Origin: Vibrionaceae bacterium
GTDB lineage: Bacteria > Pseudomonadota > Gammaproteobacteria > Enterobacterales > Vibrionaceae
DNA length: 64,000 nt
Assembly (NCBI GenBank): GCA_018222805.1
Contig: JAAEZQ010000011.1
Coordinates: forward strand, 1-64,000
Direction of reading: 5' to 3'
Of this stretch, positions 38,072 to 47,984 are shown one piece after another. The position numbers were made by a program, and so were the translations under genes. Below the pieces are notes generated by a model. That model had not been told where the DNA came from. It ran no database searches and saw nothing but the letters and a program-made list of their open reading frames with translations. Every line of letters begins with the position of its first letter. Position 1 is the stretch's first letter.

Positions 38072-39538
38072 ATGAAAAGAACAATACTAATTTTAAGCCA
38101 CTTAATCATGGTATTCGCCAGTGTGAATGTTTATGCCGCTGCTCAGTCGGGGCGTGTTGTCGCTGTTCCTCATCATCAGTCTACCCAGTTGATGATTTCT
38201 GGCAGTGCTAAAAAGGTGACTTTAGGTGATCCAACAATTTTAGATATTTTGGTGCTGCGATCAAACGAGTTGTATTTGATTGGTAAAAAGCTTGGTACCA
38301 CCAATGTATCGGTCTGGGATCGTAGTGGCCGAATTATTGAATCGTTTAACGTCGAAGTGACGCATGATCTTAATACGTTGAAATCAAAGCTTCATCAGTT
38401 TTTGCCTGATGAGAATATTGAGGTGCATAGTACTCAAGACAAAATAGTATTACGTGGCTTGGTAAGCAGCCAACAAAATATGGATGTGGCGATTAAAGTT
38501 GCAGAGACCTTTGCGGCTGGTAATGCCGCTGATGAAAGTGAAGATGAAGAGAATGACAGCCCAGTTATCAATCTGTTGTCCATCGGAGGCGCACAACAAG
38601 TGACGCTTGAAGTGACGGTTGCCGAAGTTCAGCGCTCATTAGTTCGTACTTTTGATTCTAATTTTCACTTTTTTCAAAAGAGCGGGGATATAACCTGGGG
38701 AGCAACAACAATAGGCAGTGCAATTGATGATATTGGGCCGATCTTGAGTGGTAACGCTGGTGTCAACGAGTTTGGTTTCTTAGGCTCTTTTCTCGACAGC
38801 AATACGCTATTTACTTTTGCTCTTGATATCGCAAAACAAAATGGTGTGGCTAAGGTATTGGCTGAACCGAGCTTGACGGCATTGAGTGGCACCAAAGCCG
38901 AGTTTGTTGCTGGTGGTGAATTCCCAATTCCCGTTCCGAACGAAGACGGCATAACCATCGATTATAAAGAGTTTGGCGTAACACTGGATTTTATACCCTA
39001 TATTCTTAGTGATAAAAAAATTAATTTAAAGCTCAATGTTAGCGTGAGTGAGCTGGCGACTTCTGGTGTAGTGACCTTTAGCGTTGGTGATACAAATGCT
39101 GCGTACTACATCCCACCACTGACTAAGCGTAGCGCTGGCAGTACCTTAGAATTGGCTGATGGGCAGACAATTGGAATAGCAGGGCTGCTCAGTGAAAACG
39201 CGCGCAATGTAGATGAGGGGTTACCAGGAGTCTCAGATCTACCTGTATTAGGTCGTCTGTTTAAGAGTGAGCAATTTACTTCCGGTGAGACCGAGCTGGT
39301 TATTTTAGTGACCCCTAGACTTGCTAAACCAGTAGACAGACGCAGGTTTACGTTACCAACTGACGGTTTTGTTAGTCCGAACGATGTGGAGTTCTATTTG
39401 CTTGGTAAGGGAGCGAGTTTAGACTTTGATAAGTATCAGCTAGACGACAATTCCAATGCTAGTGTTCAATACCAAGCCGAGTATCAGTTTACGACAGGTG
39501 ATGGTGGGACAGATGGCCAGTTTGGTCATAGTCTTTAA
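38072..39538 (+). CDS. rcpA: Tad outer-membrane secretin RcpA/CpaC
   Basis: 488 residues with a signal peptide (about 1-23, ending VYAA). An N-terminal secretin-like domain and a BON-like region (residues 30-140, IVLRGLVSSQQNMDVAI) lead to the secretin barrel domain (about 240-425: VLAEPSLTALSGTKAEFVAGGEFP and ELVILVTPRLAKPVD). It forms the outer-membrane pore through which Flp pili exit. Start is 8 bases after rcpC. Confidence 0.94.
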   Translation: MKRTILILSHLIMVFASVNVYAAAQSGRVVAVPHHQSTQLMISGSAKKVTLGDPTILDILVLRSNELYLIGKKLGTTNVSVWDRSGRIIESFNVEVTHDLNTLKSKLHQFLPDENIEVHSTQDKIVLRGLVSSQQNMDVAIKVAETFAAGNAADESEDEENDSPVINLLSIGGAQQVTLEVTVAEVQRSLVRTFDSNFHFFQKSGDITWGATTIGSAIDDIGPILSGNAGVNEFGFLGSFLDSNTLFTFALDIAKQNGVAKVLAEPSLTALSGTKAEFVAGGEFPIPVPNEDGITIDYKEFGVTLDFIPYILSDKKINLKLNVSVSELATSGVVTFSVGDTNAAYYIPPLTKRSAGSTLELADGQTIGIAGLLSENARNVDEGLPGVSDLPVLGRLFKSEQFTSGETELVILVTPRLAKPVDRRRFTLPTDGFVSPNDVEFYLLGKGASLDFDKYQLDDNSNASVQYQAEYQFTTGDGGTDGQFGHSL

Positions 39539-39550
39539 GAGGAAAGCAAG

Positions 39551-39775
39551 ATGAAAAAACGAATAGGACTAACTGCTTGTTTTGTCGCTCTTACCTTAAC
39601 TGGTTGTGCCAATGAGCCTGAGTTAGGTGTTGCTTTAAATCAACTACAGCAAGAACAGACGCTAAACTCTAATGCATGGTATGAAAATATAGATTATCTA
39701 CCAGAGGGCAGTGGCGAGCGTACACAAAACAGTTTAGGTGTGTACAACAACAATGGCGCAAAAAAGAAAAATTAA
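39551..39775 (+). CDS. Small lipoprotein in the Tad locus
   Basis: 74 residues with a lipobox LTLTGC (Cys19) and a hydrophilic, Asn/Gln-rich mature part of about 55 residues. It lies 12 bases after rcpA, in the place where other Tad loci carry the lipoproteins RcpB or CpaD, but it is much shorter and I see no homology. A pilotin-like role for the secretin is possible but unproven. GAGG ribosome-binding site present. Confidence 0.75.
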   Translation: MKKRIGLTACFVALTLTGCANEPELGVALNQLQQEQTLNSNAWYENIDYLPEGSGERTQNSLGVYNNNGAKKKN

Positions 39776-39801
39776 GTGATGCTATCACTTAGGAGGCGGT
39801 T

Positions 39802-41151
39802 ATGAGCTTCAGAAGTCCAATGACTACAAGGCGATCCCAAAAAGGGATTACTTTAGTGCTAATCAGCCTGATCATGTTGATATTAATCGGTATGGGGGCT
39901 TTTGCGATAGACTTGAATCACCAGGTATTGAATAAAGCACGTTTACAAAATGCAGTGGATTCAGCTGCATTAGCCGCCGCTATCGTAGCCGATGATACGG
40001 ACGACATTGCCCTTGCTGAAGCAGCCGCCATCGATGCACTAAAAAGTTTTGCTTCTTCGATAGGAAATCAAGAGCTGGCCGCAGAGGTAGAAGGGATGGC
40101 TGGAGATATCGACATCACTTTCTCCAACACCAAAGAAAAAGATTCATTCTATAAGGCTGGCTCTTCGGCACTAGATAGTGAAGAAGATATCTATGTAAGA
40201 GTAGCCGTCAGTGATGTGTCTTTAACGCAGTTCTTAAGCCGCATTTTTAGGGACGGAAAATATGTTTCTGCCAGCGCAGTGGCAGGGCCAAGCGCGACCA
40301 TCGAAGGGACATGTAACGTATCGCCAGTTGGTATGTGTGCAACAACCACTTCAATCGATTTAGCATGGGGATACATACCTGCAGAGAAACCCAACTACGA
40401 TGCGAAAACTGATAGAGAAGCAGATACTGTCCATGTCTTAAAACCGCCTGGTCATACAGACGGAGACATAGGTGCAGGTAATTATCACCTTTTAGATTTT
40501 GGTTCCGGCGCAAGCACTGTTAGGGAGTTATTTGCTGGTTATTCAAAGACTTGTGTCGCGGTTGGGGATGACGTTACAACGCAACCGGGTAAAGAAGCAG
40601 GTCCTGTGACAAAAGGGCTGAACACAAGGTTTGATGGTGACGATCCGATAGAGATAAAAGAAGGAAACGAAGTAGTAGAGACTATACCGATTAAACCTGA
40701 CAAGTATCTCGAAGAATCCAATGTTACTTATGACAACTATAAAACAGAGTATGAAGATGCGGAGACTAACCTCGATTCTAATACAGCGTTTTACTATGCT
40801 GATTACTACGAGTCACTACAGTCCTGCGTAGGTGAAGGTATGGAAGGCGGGAGAAAGTGCAAGCCAGAATATTATGATTCTTCAGGAGAGGAAGGGAGAA
40901 GGATTCTACGAGTGCCAATACTTGATTGTAGCTCTACAACTAAAGATGGCGGCGCAATGGACATAAAAGTGCTAGGGATTGGTTGCTTTTTTGTGACTCA
41001 AAGGGTTGAGCAAAGCAATTCAATCATATTTGGTCAATTTCTCGACAATTGCACCGTACAAAACGCTTCTACTGGGATAGAGCCGAGTACAGATAATATT
41101 GGGCCATATAAAATTCAGCTTTATAAAGACCCCGAAAGTGGAGAGTCTTAA
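39802..41151 (+). CDS. tadG: TadG-like pilus assembly protein
   Basis: 449 residues. The N-terminal TadG/RcpF-type segment is a basic leader, then a transmembrane stretch GITLVLISLIMLILIGMGAF (about 16-35), then DLNHQVLNKARLQNAVDSAA typical of TadG_N. A long extracytoplasmic region follows with several Cys. A full von Willebrand A domain is not evident, so it is TadG-like rather than canonical. AGGAGG ribosome-binding site. Confidence 0.82.
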   Translation: MSFRSPMTTRRSQKGITLVLISLIMLILIGMGAFAIDLNHQVLNKARLQNAVDSAALAAAIVADDTDDIALAEAAAIDALKSFASSIGNQELAAEVEGMAGDIDITFSNTKEKDSFYKAGSSALDSEEDIYVRVAVSDVSLTQFLSRIFRDGKYVSASAVAGPSATIEGTCNVSPVGMCATTTSIDLAWGYIPAEKPNYDAKTDREADTVHVLKPPGHTDGDIGAGNYHLLDFGSGASTVRELFAGYSKTCVAVGDDVTTQPGKEAGPVTKGLNTRFDGDDPIEIKEGNEVVETIPIKPDKYLEESNVTYDNYKTEYEDAETNLDSNTAFYYADYYESLQSCVGEGMEGGRKCKPEYYDSSGEEGRRILRVPILDCSSTTKDGGAMDIKVLGIGCFFVTQRVEQSNSIIFGQFLDNCTVQNASTGIEPSTDNIGPYKIQLYKDPESGES

Positions 41152-41152
41152 T

Positions 41153-41620
41153 ATGAGAATTGGCAACCAAAGCTTTCTCTTTAGAAGAGAGAAAAAACGC
41201 CAGGCAGGACTAGCCGCACTGGAGTTTATTATATGTTTGCCTGCGTTATTGATGTTAGCTGTATTATTGATCGATGTAGGTAGAGCGTTTATCCAATATA
41301 CAGAAATCAATAAGGCGCTGCAAAATGGAGCTCGATACGCAGTAGTAGATACCTACGGTACGCTTGACTTTAGTAGTACTGCAGATCCAGAGAAAATTAA
41401 GAATATGGTAGTTTACGGTAGTCCTTCACCAACCGATACTCCGGTACTGAATTATATTGATGCGTCAGATGTAATTATCACTGAGCCTACCGACGAAATA
41501 AAAGAGGTCACTGTATCAGCAAGCTACACCTATGTGCCAATCTTCAGTCAGCTTCCATTTTCAGATACTTCTTTGTCTTTCACTATCGACGCATCTAGCA
41601 AAATGAGGACTTCACCATGA
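41153..41620 (+). CDS. tadE: TadE-type minor pseudopilin
   Basis: 155 residues from ATG 41153 (the next codon position after the tadG stop; a longer reading from 41099 would overlap tadG by 53 bases). Leader RQAGLAALEFIICLPALLML carries the TadE pattern with Glu at +5 of the predicted cleavage site, followed by the helix and a beta-rich domain. Processed by TadV and required for Flp pilus biogenesis. Confidence 0.85.
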   Translation: MRIGNQSFLFRREKKRQAGLAALEFIICLPALLMLAVLLIDVGRAFIQYTEINKALQNGARYAVVDTYGTLDFSSTADPEKIKNMVVYGSPSPTDTPVLNYIDASDVIITEPTDEIKEVTVSASYTYVPIFSQLPFSDTSLSFTIDASSKMRTSP

Positions 41621-42177
41621 AAAGATGGCTCGTCAAACAGAAGGGGGTCACTCAGGTTGAATTTACGTTGATAGCATTAGCTGTATTACTGGTTATTTTT
41701 GCGATTATTGAATTTGCGCTCTACTTTTATTCGATACAGATGGCGAATGAAATAACCCGCAGAGCAGCTCGCTTAGCAACGGTCTGTTATATCTCTGACA
41801 GAGATGATATTCCGGATTTACCTGCGTTGAAAAGCCTATATCCACCAGGCTTTTCCTCTGAGAATTTGAAGATAAGCTATCTAAAAGTGGAGGAAGATAG
41901 TGATGAAAGTCTTCAGATAGTCGCACTGACTGACTCGGAGGTTGCTGCATTTTCTGATTCTTCGTCTGGTACAGATACGCTTAATGCCATATTTACTAAA
42001 ATTCGGTTTGTTAAAGCCGAAGTTGTTGATTATGAATTCAAATTTTTTGTTTTATCGGCATTAATCAACGTCGTTGGCGTCAGCCCGGAATTGCAGACAG
42101 TTTTACCTGCCGAAAGCTTAGGAGTGTTAAGGCCGGAAGGGGAAGACTTGTCGGTCAGAGAAGATTGTGGGGAGTAG
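41617..42177 (+). CDS. tadF: TadF-type minor pseudopilin
   Basis: 186 residues. The leader KQKGVTQVEFTLIALAVLLV has the pseudopilin Gly cleavage site with Glu+5, then a hydrophobic helix and a TadE-like domain with ITRRAARLATVCYI. It overlaps tadE by 4 bases (ATGA). Second pseudopilin of the system. Confidence 0.85.
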   Translation: MKRWLVKQKGVTQVEFTLIALAVLLVIFAIIEFALYFYSIQMANEITRRAARLATVCYISDRDDIPDLPALKSLYPPGFSSENLKISYLKVEEDSDESLQIVALTDSEVAAFSDSSSGTDTLNAIFTKIRFVKAEVVDYEFKFFVLSALINVVGVSPELQTVLPAESLGVLRPEGEDLSVREDCGE

Positions 42178-42179
42178 TT

Positions 42180-43403
42180 ATGTTGAAACCAGTAGAATTA
42201 AATAAAGAAATTAAAACAAGCAGCATCCATTCCCTAAAAACTAATATCAATATTTGGGTGATTTATGCAACCGCTGAGTTCAAAAGCACTATGGAAGCAG
42301 AATTATCCAAATGCGTAAATGTTAATATTGAGTGGTTGGATTTAAGTAAAATTGCAGTTACTGCCTTGGGGGAAAGACGAGTCCCGGATGTGATTTATAT
42401 TGAAGCGGGAAGCAGTTGGGCACAAAAGATATCGCACATTTATTCCAATGAAGGGAACTTGCAACGCAATCAGACTGCATTGGTGGTGTTTGGTGATGAG
42501 CATGACACCACATCACTTAAATTAGCATTAAAGTTAGGAGCATCTGACTACCTGCATCACGAAGTGGGCTTTTATGAGTTGCTACCACTTTTAGAGGATA
42601 TCGCAAACGAAAAGGCTTCGAATAGCGAGATTGGTGAATTGTCTTTATTTATTAATACCAAAGGTGGTTCCGGAGCGACAACCGTGGCATTGAATACTGC
42701 GATTGCGTTATCTGAGTATTCAAAAGGCAAAGTGTTGCTTATTGATCTGGGGATGCAGTTTAGTGATGCGGCAGATTATTTAAATAGTAAACCTAAATAC
42801 AGTATTAATGATGTTGTTGATGCTATGAATGACCTTGATGAGTTGTCTCTGGAAGGATTGGTTTATAAACATACATCTGGTGTGAACTATTTGTGCTTTA
42901 GCTCAGACAACATCAAAGATAACTATGATCGCGCGACAAAGGTCAGCGCTTTGATTCCTTTATTACGCCAATACTATAAACATATTATTGTTGATATGTC
43001 TCATGGCGTTGAGCATGTGTTCCAGCATGTGGTTGCTCCTGCTTCTTATGTTTATCTGGTTCTGCAACAAAACGTGACGTCAATTAAACATGCCGCGAAT
43101 TATTTGAAGTCTCTTCAACTGGACTATGGTTTAACCAGTGGACAAGTACGATTGATTATTAACCGTTATGAAAAGAAAACATCGATAACTATTAAAGACA
43201 TAGAACAAGCGTTTCCAAATCAAGAGCTTCTTTTAGTACCAAACAACTTTTCTATTGCGATGGAGTGCTCCAACCTGGGCAAACCGATTGTGCAATCAAA
43301 GAAAAATAGCACGATTAAGTCGTCACTGATTGATATTTCACATCAGTTGGAAGAACCAGCAAATAAACAAACCCAAAGCTGGTTAGGTAAATTATTTTCT
43401 TAG
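42180..43403 (+). CDS. tadZ: Tad localisation ATPase TadZ/CpaE
   Basis: 407 residues from ATG 42180, which follows GGGGAG; an ATG at 42165 would overlap tadF. The N-terminal atypical receiver-like domain (about 20-145) precedes a ParA/MinD-like ATPase (about 155-370). The Walker A reads NTKGGSGATTVALN, with Ala in place of the usual second Lys, the known TadZ/CpaE variation. It is thought to place the pilus machine at the pole. Confidence 0.9.
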   Translation: MLKPVELNKEIKTSSIHSLKTNINIWVIYATAEFKSTMEAELSKCVNVNIEWLDLSKIAVTALGERRVPDVIYIEAGSSWAQKISHIYSNEGNLQRNQTALVVFGDEHDTTSLKLALKLGASDYLHHEVGFYELLPLLEDIANEKASNSEIGELSLFINTKGGSGATTVALNTAIALSEYSKGKVLLIDLGMQFSDAADYLNSKPKYSINDVVDAMNDLDELSLEGLVYKHTSGVNYLCFSSDNIKDNYDRATKVSALIPLLRQYYKHIIVDMSHGVEHVFQHVVAPASYVYLVLQQNVTSIKHAANYLKSLQLDYGLTSGQVRLIINRYEKKTSITIKDIEQAFPNQELLLVPNNFSIAMECSNLGKPIVQSKKNSTIKSSLIDISHQLEEPANKQTQSWLGKLFS

Positions 43404-43415
43404 CAGGGAGTGGCT

Positions 43416-44858
43416 ATGTTTTTTAAAAGGAAAAATGTTGGCAGTAATTTTTCAGAAGCTGAACTGCTGAATACGAAATCCGAAAATCATGCGGAACCCG
43501 TTTCCAAGTCGAAAAATAGTAGTAACGTTGCTCACTCTTCTGCAATTGAAGAAAAACTCCGTCAAATGGAGGCAGAAAGAAAGCAGTTAGAGCACGACCA
43601 GACCATAAAACACTACTATCACAGCAAGTTACTGGATACTTTGGATTTAGGGTTACTTTCTCACCTTCAGGAAGACCGAGCAAAAGAAGAGTTACGCGAA
43701 GCCGTTGTTCATCTAATAGCAGAAGATCAGACGCACCCGCTTAGCTCTGAAGCGCGTAACCGCATGATTCGTCAGATTGAAGATGAGATCTTTGGCTTAG
43801 GGCCGCTTGAGCCTTTATTGGCCGATTCCACGGTCTCGGATATTCTGGTCAATGGCCCCAAAAGTATTTTTGTAGAACGGTTCGGTAAACTGGAAAAAAC
43901 ACCACACACATTTTTAGATGACCGCCATCTGCGTAGCATTATTGACCGGATTGTCAGCCAAGTAGGTCGACGAATTGACGAGTCTTCTCCTATGGTGGAT
44001 GCGCGACTTAAAGATGGTTCGCGTTTTAACGCAATCATCCCGCCATTAGCTATTGATGGAGCTTCCGTATCGATTCGTCGCTTTGCTGTTGAACGCCTTA
44101 ATATGGATAACTTATTGCAACTTAACTCACTGTCAGAAGAGATGGCCAAGTTTCTTAATGCGGCTGTGGTTGGTGAGTTAAATATCCTTATTTCTGGTGG
44201 TACTGGTTCTGGTAAAACCACCACACTAAATATCTTATCTGGCTTTATTCCATCTGACCAGCGCATCGTAACCATAGAAGACTCAGCTGAGTTGCAACTT
44301 CAGCAGCCTCATGTGGTTAGGCTCGAAACTCGCCCAGCTAATATTGAGGGTAAAGGTGAAATCTCTCAGCGCGAGCTAGTAAAAAACTCCCTGCGTATGA
44401 GACCAGACCGAATCGTCGTTGGTGAGGTGCGGGGCAGTGAAGCGGTCGATATGCTATCTGCAATGAATACAGGCCATGATGGCTCTCTGGCAACCATACA
44501 CGCGAATACACCAAGAGACGCTTTAAGTCGTGTGGAAAATATGTTCTCAATGGCGGGCTGGAACGTATCGACGAAAAACCTCCGCTCTCAAATTGCGTCA
44601 GCCATCAACCTGGTTGTTCAGATGGACAGACAAGAAGACGGTAAGCGTCGTATGGTCAGTATTCAAGAGATTAACGGTATGGAAGGTGAAGTGATCACCA
44701 TGTCTGAGATCTTTAAGTTTCAAAGACAAGGCGTGGATGAAAATGGCAAAGTGATTGGCGATTATATTGCAACTGGGATTGTTCCTGATTGTCATGACCA
44801 ACTCATCAAAAGAGGTTTGGACGTTCCATTTGAAATATTCAATGAGAAGGTTCGCTAG
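43416..44858 (+). CDS. tadA: Tad pilus assembly ATPase TadA/CpaF
   Basis: 480 residues. Type II/IV secretion ATPase driving both extension and, in studied relatives, retraction. Walker [10 protein letters not shown] near residue 263, Asp box TIEDSAELQ, Walker B-like [11 protein letters not shown] and His box [15 protein letters not shown]-terminal CpaF linker region (about 60-150). ATG 43416 is chosen over GTG 43410 because GGGAG (43406-43410) needs the spacing. Confidence 0.94.
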   Translation: MFFKRKNVGSNFSEAELLNTKSENHAEPVSKSKNSSNVAHSSAIEEKLRQMEAERKQLEHDQTIKHYYHSKLLDTLDLGLLSHLQEDRAKEELREAVVHLIAEDQTHPLSSEARNRMIRQIEDEIFGLGPLEPLLADSTVSDILVNGPKSIFVERFGKLEKTPHTFLDDRHLRSIIDRIVSQVGRRIDESSPMVDARLKDGSRFNAIIPPLAIDGASVSIRRFAVERLNMDNLLQLNSLSEEMAKFLNAAVVGELNILISGGTGSGKTTTLNILSGFIPSDQRIVTIEDSAELQLQQPHVVRLETRPANIEGKGEISQRELVKNSLRMRPDRIVVGEVRGSEAVDMLSAMNTGHDGSLATIHANTPRDALSRVENMFSMAGWNVSTKNLRSQIASAINLVVQMDRQEDGKRRMVSIQEINGMEGEVITMSEIFKFQRQGVDENGKVIGDYIATGIVPDCHDQLIKRGLDVPFEIFNEKVR

Positions 44859-44866
44859 GAGGCTTT

Positions 44867-45835
44867 ATGGAAGGTCAATTACCGATATTTTTGATTTTGT
44901 TATTCCTTTCTGTATTTTTTATCAGCCAAGCGTTGATAATGCCTTCTGCAGGGAAAAAAGTAAAACATAGACATTTAGTACAACGTATTAAAGAAAGCCA
45001 TAAGCAGATTGATCAGGAAAGTATTTCGTTATTAAAAGAAAACTCGCTTAAGAAATTGTCAGGAATCGAACGGTTTTTAGTGCAGTTTTCTTTATTTGAA
45101 GTTTTCCAAAAGAAATTAGAGCTTGCAGGCATAGACATGACCTTTGGCAAGTTTTTGTTCTTCTCATTTATTTCGGGTGTTATCGTCTCTTTACTGCTGA
45201 TGTATATAGGTCAAGTTTGGTATATATGTCTTGGCGTCGCTATAGCTATATGGCTTGTTGAGTACTTTATGATTCAAAAGCGAATAGGCGACAGGCTAAT
45301 GAAGTTTGAAGAGCAGTTACCCGAAGCGTTAGATATTATTAAACGTGTTCTTCAGGCTGGTCAACCTATCAACCAAGCATTTGGTGAAGTAGGAAGAGAG
45401 ATGCCTGCTCCTGTTGGGCCTGAGTTTCAGCATACATTTAGCCTATTAAATTATGGTTATGATATTCGTCTTGCTATTATGCAATTAACGGAACGTGTAC
45501 CTACAGTATCAATGATGGCATTTTCAAGTGCAGTTTTATTGCAAAAAGAGACTGGTGGTAACTTGATCGAAAATATAGAAAAGCTGTCTCGCGTCCTACG
45601 GGAAAGGTTTAAGCTTACAAGGAAAATTAAGACTATCTCTGCTGAATCAAGAATGTCTGCCTGGGTTTTAGTTTTAGCACCATTCGCGATGTACATAATT
45701 ATCTCAATAATGGATCCAGATTATGTTGCTATCTTACATAATCATCCTACTGGGGTGAAAATGATTATAGGTGGTATGGTGTCGCTATTTATCGGCTCGA
45801 TGTGGATTCGTAAGATCGTTAACTTTGAGGTGTGA
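44867..45835 (+). CDS. tadB: Tad inner-membrane platform protein TadB
   Basis: 322 residues with a N-terminal transmembrane helix, two central helices (FISGVIVSLLLMYIG, WYICLGVAIAIWLVEY), then a T2SSF domain (EQLPEALDIIKRVLQAGQPI, about 145-275) and a last helix pair. AGGAGG ribosome-binding site 8 bases after tadA. With TadC it forms the platform for TadA. Confidence 0.92.
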   Translation: MEGQLPIFLILLFLSVFFISQALIMPSAGKKVKHRHLVQRIKESHKQIDQESISLLKENSLKKLSGIERFLVQFSLFEVFQKKLELAGIDMTFGKFLFFSFISGVIVSLLLMYIGQVWYICLGVAIAIWLVEYFMIQKRIGDRLMKFEEQLPEALDIIKRVLQAGQPINQAFGEVGREMPAPVGPEFQHTFSLLNYGYDIRLAIMQLTERVPTVSMMAFSSAVLLQKETGGNLIENIEKLSRVLRERFKLTRKIKTISAESRMSAWVLVLAPFAMYIIISIMDPDYVAILHNHPTGVKMIIGGMVSLFIGSMWIRKIVNFEV

Positions 45836-45837
45836 TT

Positions 45838-46782
45838 ATGGATATGATCAATAACTATCTTATGAATTTTAATGTAAGTCAAGATATGTTTTTTATGTTG
45901 TTTATTCTAATAACAACAGTGCTTTTTGTTTTAACTGTTGGATATATCATTATTGGTGTTAAATCTCCAGTAAAAAGAAAATTATCAGAGATTGCTTCAG
46001 GTAGTCAGGTTCAAACTACATCATCGCGAAACGAAAAAGTGATGAATACGCTAGAGTCTTTAGCACCTCTGACTGCAAGTGGTAATGAAAAAGATCGTCA
46101 ATCTAACAGAATGCTGTTAATGAATGCAGGTTTTCATCAAAAAAATGCATTGTCGCTTTTTTATTCAATTAAATCTCTGACTACAATCATTGGATTGTTA
46201 ATTGCGGTTGGTCTTTACTTGACCTCAACTAAGTCGACTAACTTATATATATTAATGGCTGCTTTTGCATTTGTAGGTTTAGTGTTTCCAGACTTTGTAC
46301 TCAAGCGAATGGTCAAAAAGCGTCAAAATCGAATTCGTTCAGGTATAGCCGATATGTTGGATCTATTAGTGGTTTGTACAGAGTCTGGGCTTGGTTTTAA
46401 TGCTTCTTTACGCCGCGTAGCTGATGAAATGGTCATATCTCATCCGGAGGTAGCCGATGAACTCGATACTGTCTGTATGAAAATTCAAGCGGGTAAGTCA
46501 ATGCCGGATAGCTTGAGAGAATTTGTCGTGCGGACTGGATTGGAAGAATTTATGGGACTAGTCAGTATGCTAAGTCACGCCTCTCGAGTTGGGGGGAGCT
46601 TAGTGGATTCTTTACGAGAGTATACCGAAGATTATCGAGATAAGAGACAGCAAGCCGCAGAGGAGATTGCGGCCAAAATTCCGGTAAAGATGATGTTTCC
46701 AATGGTTATGTTTATCTGGCCTTGCTTTTTTATTGTTGCAATAGGACCATCATTGATTCAACTCGCTGAAGCGTTTAAGTAG
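45838..46782 (+). CDS. tadC: Tad inner-membrane platform protein TadC
   Basis: 314 residues (ATG 45838, 7 bases after GAGG; a GTG at 45832 overlaps tadB). N-terminal helix, two middle helices and the T2SSF domain (RSGIADMLDLLVVCTESGLG, about 165-290) ending MMFPMVMFIWPCFFIVAIG. Translation is coupled to tadB. Confidence 0.92.
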   Translation: MDMINNYLMNFNVSQDMFFMLFILITTVLFVLTVGYIIIGVKSPVKRKLSEIASGSQVQTTSSRNEKVMNTLESLAPLTASGNEKDRQSNRMLLMNAGFHQKNALSLFYSIKSLTTIIGLLIAVGLYLTSTKSTNLYILMAAFAFVGLVFPDFVLKRMVKKRQNRIRSGIADMLDLLVVCTESGLGFNASLRRVADEMVISHPEVADELDTVCMKIQAGKSMPDSLREFVVRTGLEEFMGLVSMLSHASRVGGSLVDSLREYTEDYRDKRQQAAEEIAAKIPVKMMFPMVMFIWPCFFIVAIGPSLIQLAEAFK

Positions 46783-46830
46783 TAAAGATATAACAACTAA
46801 TATAGTTATAATAATATGTAAGGGAATATT

Positions 46831-47847
46831 ATGTGGAAAGTTTACTCGCTTGCTTTTTGTGCGCTATTGATTTCTGGATGTGCAAACAATGAAACAAAAC
46901 AGGCTGCTTTCGATAACAGTTTATACTCAGGAAAGCCTGTTGAGGCTTTGACTAATGATGAACCACCAGTTGATGAAGAAGAAGCAATATCTCGTGGTGA
47001 TGCTGCATTAACGAGAAACAATACTGATCTTGCCTTATATGAATACATACGCTCTCTTACATTCGAAGATGGCGTTCACAAAGACAAGACTCTTTATACT
47101 ATTGGACGAATACATGAATCACGAAATGATTTTGAGCTAGCCGACAAGTCATATCGAGCTTCTCTGGCTGAAAACCCAAATCATATTGGTTCACTTGAAG
47201 AACTTGGAAAAATAAATACTAAACAAGGACGTAAGGATGTCGGGATAAGTTATTATTTACGAGCTCTAAACGCGGATCAATTGCGTCTTGGAGGACAAGG
47301 AGATATAACAGTCAGTAACATATCTAGCGAGAGTATTCTATCTTTAAAGTATGACGAAAAATCACCTGTAAATGCGTATGTAGGTTTAGGCGTTCTTTAT
47401 GATATCAATAATAAGCACGATATAGCTCAAGCATTCTTACGTAAGGCATTAGATATTAAACCTTATAACGTCAGTGCACTTGTAAGCCTTGGTTATTCCT
47501 ACTATATGGTTGGTGATTATGGAAAAGCATCTTATTTTACTAATGCCGCTTTGAACCTAAATAATAGTAACGAGAAAGCGATTAATAATTTGGGTTTAAT
47601 AGCTATAGCTCAAGGAGAGCCGCGTAAAGCGCTAGGTATTTTTGGACAGCACATGTCTACATCTGAGGCATTAAACAGTGTTGGCTACTTCCTCATTCTA
47701 AGGGGAGAACCTGGAGAGGCGATTCCTTATCTTCAGGAGGCGATTGACCAAAGTCCATCCTATTATGCAAAAGCGAATGAAAACTTAGAACGTGCATTAG
47801 CTATGGTCAGGGCTGATAGAGATACATCTAAAGCAGTATTACAATGA
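46831..47847 (+). CDS. tadD: Tad pilus lipoprotein TadD (TPR)
   Basis: 338 residues with a lipobox LLISGC (Cys18) and TPR repeats (residues about 55-330). Serves as an outer-membrane pilotin or assembly lipoprotein in Tad systems. The gap of 48 bases after tadC and the AT-rich leader suggest it is the last gene of the locus; a terminator follows. Confidence 0.88.
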   Translation: MWKVYSLAFCALLISGCANNETKQAAFDNSLYSGKPVEALTNDEPPVDEEEAISRGDAALTRNNTDLALYEYIRSLTFEDGVHKDKTLYTIGRIHESRNDFELADKSYRASLAENPNHIGSLEELGKINTKQGRKDVGISYYLRALNADQLRLGGQGDITVSNISSESILSLKYDEKSPVNAYVGLGVLYDINNKHDIAQAFLRKALDIKPYNVSALVSLGYSYYMVGDYGKASYFTNAALNLNNSNEKAINNLGLIAIAQGEPRKALGIFGQHMSTSEALNSVGYFLILRGEPGEAIPYLQEAIDQSPSYYAKANENLERALAMVRADRDTSKAVLQ

Positions 47848-47920
47848 GCAACTTTTCTCGTTTTTAGAAGGTTTAGATGTCTCATCTTGTCCTAAAATAC
47901 GTTGAAAGTTTTCACCCTAA

Positions 47921-47947
47921 GCCTGCAGCGCTAGCTGCTGGCTTTTT
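47921..47947 (+). terminator. Intrinsic terminator at the end of the Tad locus
   Basis: GCC-T-GCAGC-GCTA-GCTGC-T-GGC followed by TTTTT, 73 bases after tadD. It marks the end of the pilus locus. Confidence 0.85.
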
Positions 47948-47984
47948 AAGAGGAGAAATTTGACTTAGTGTTAAGCCACAATAA

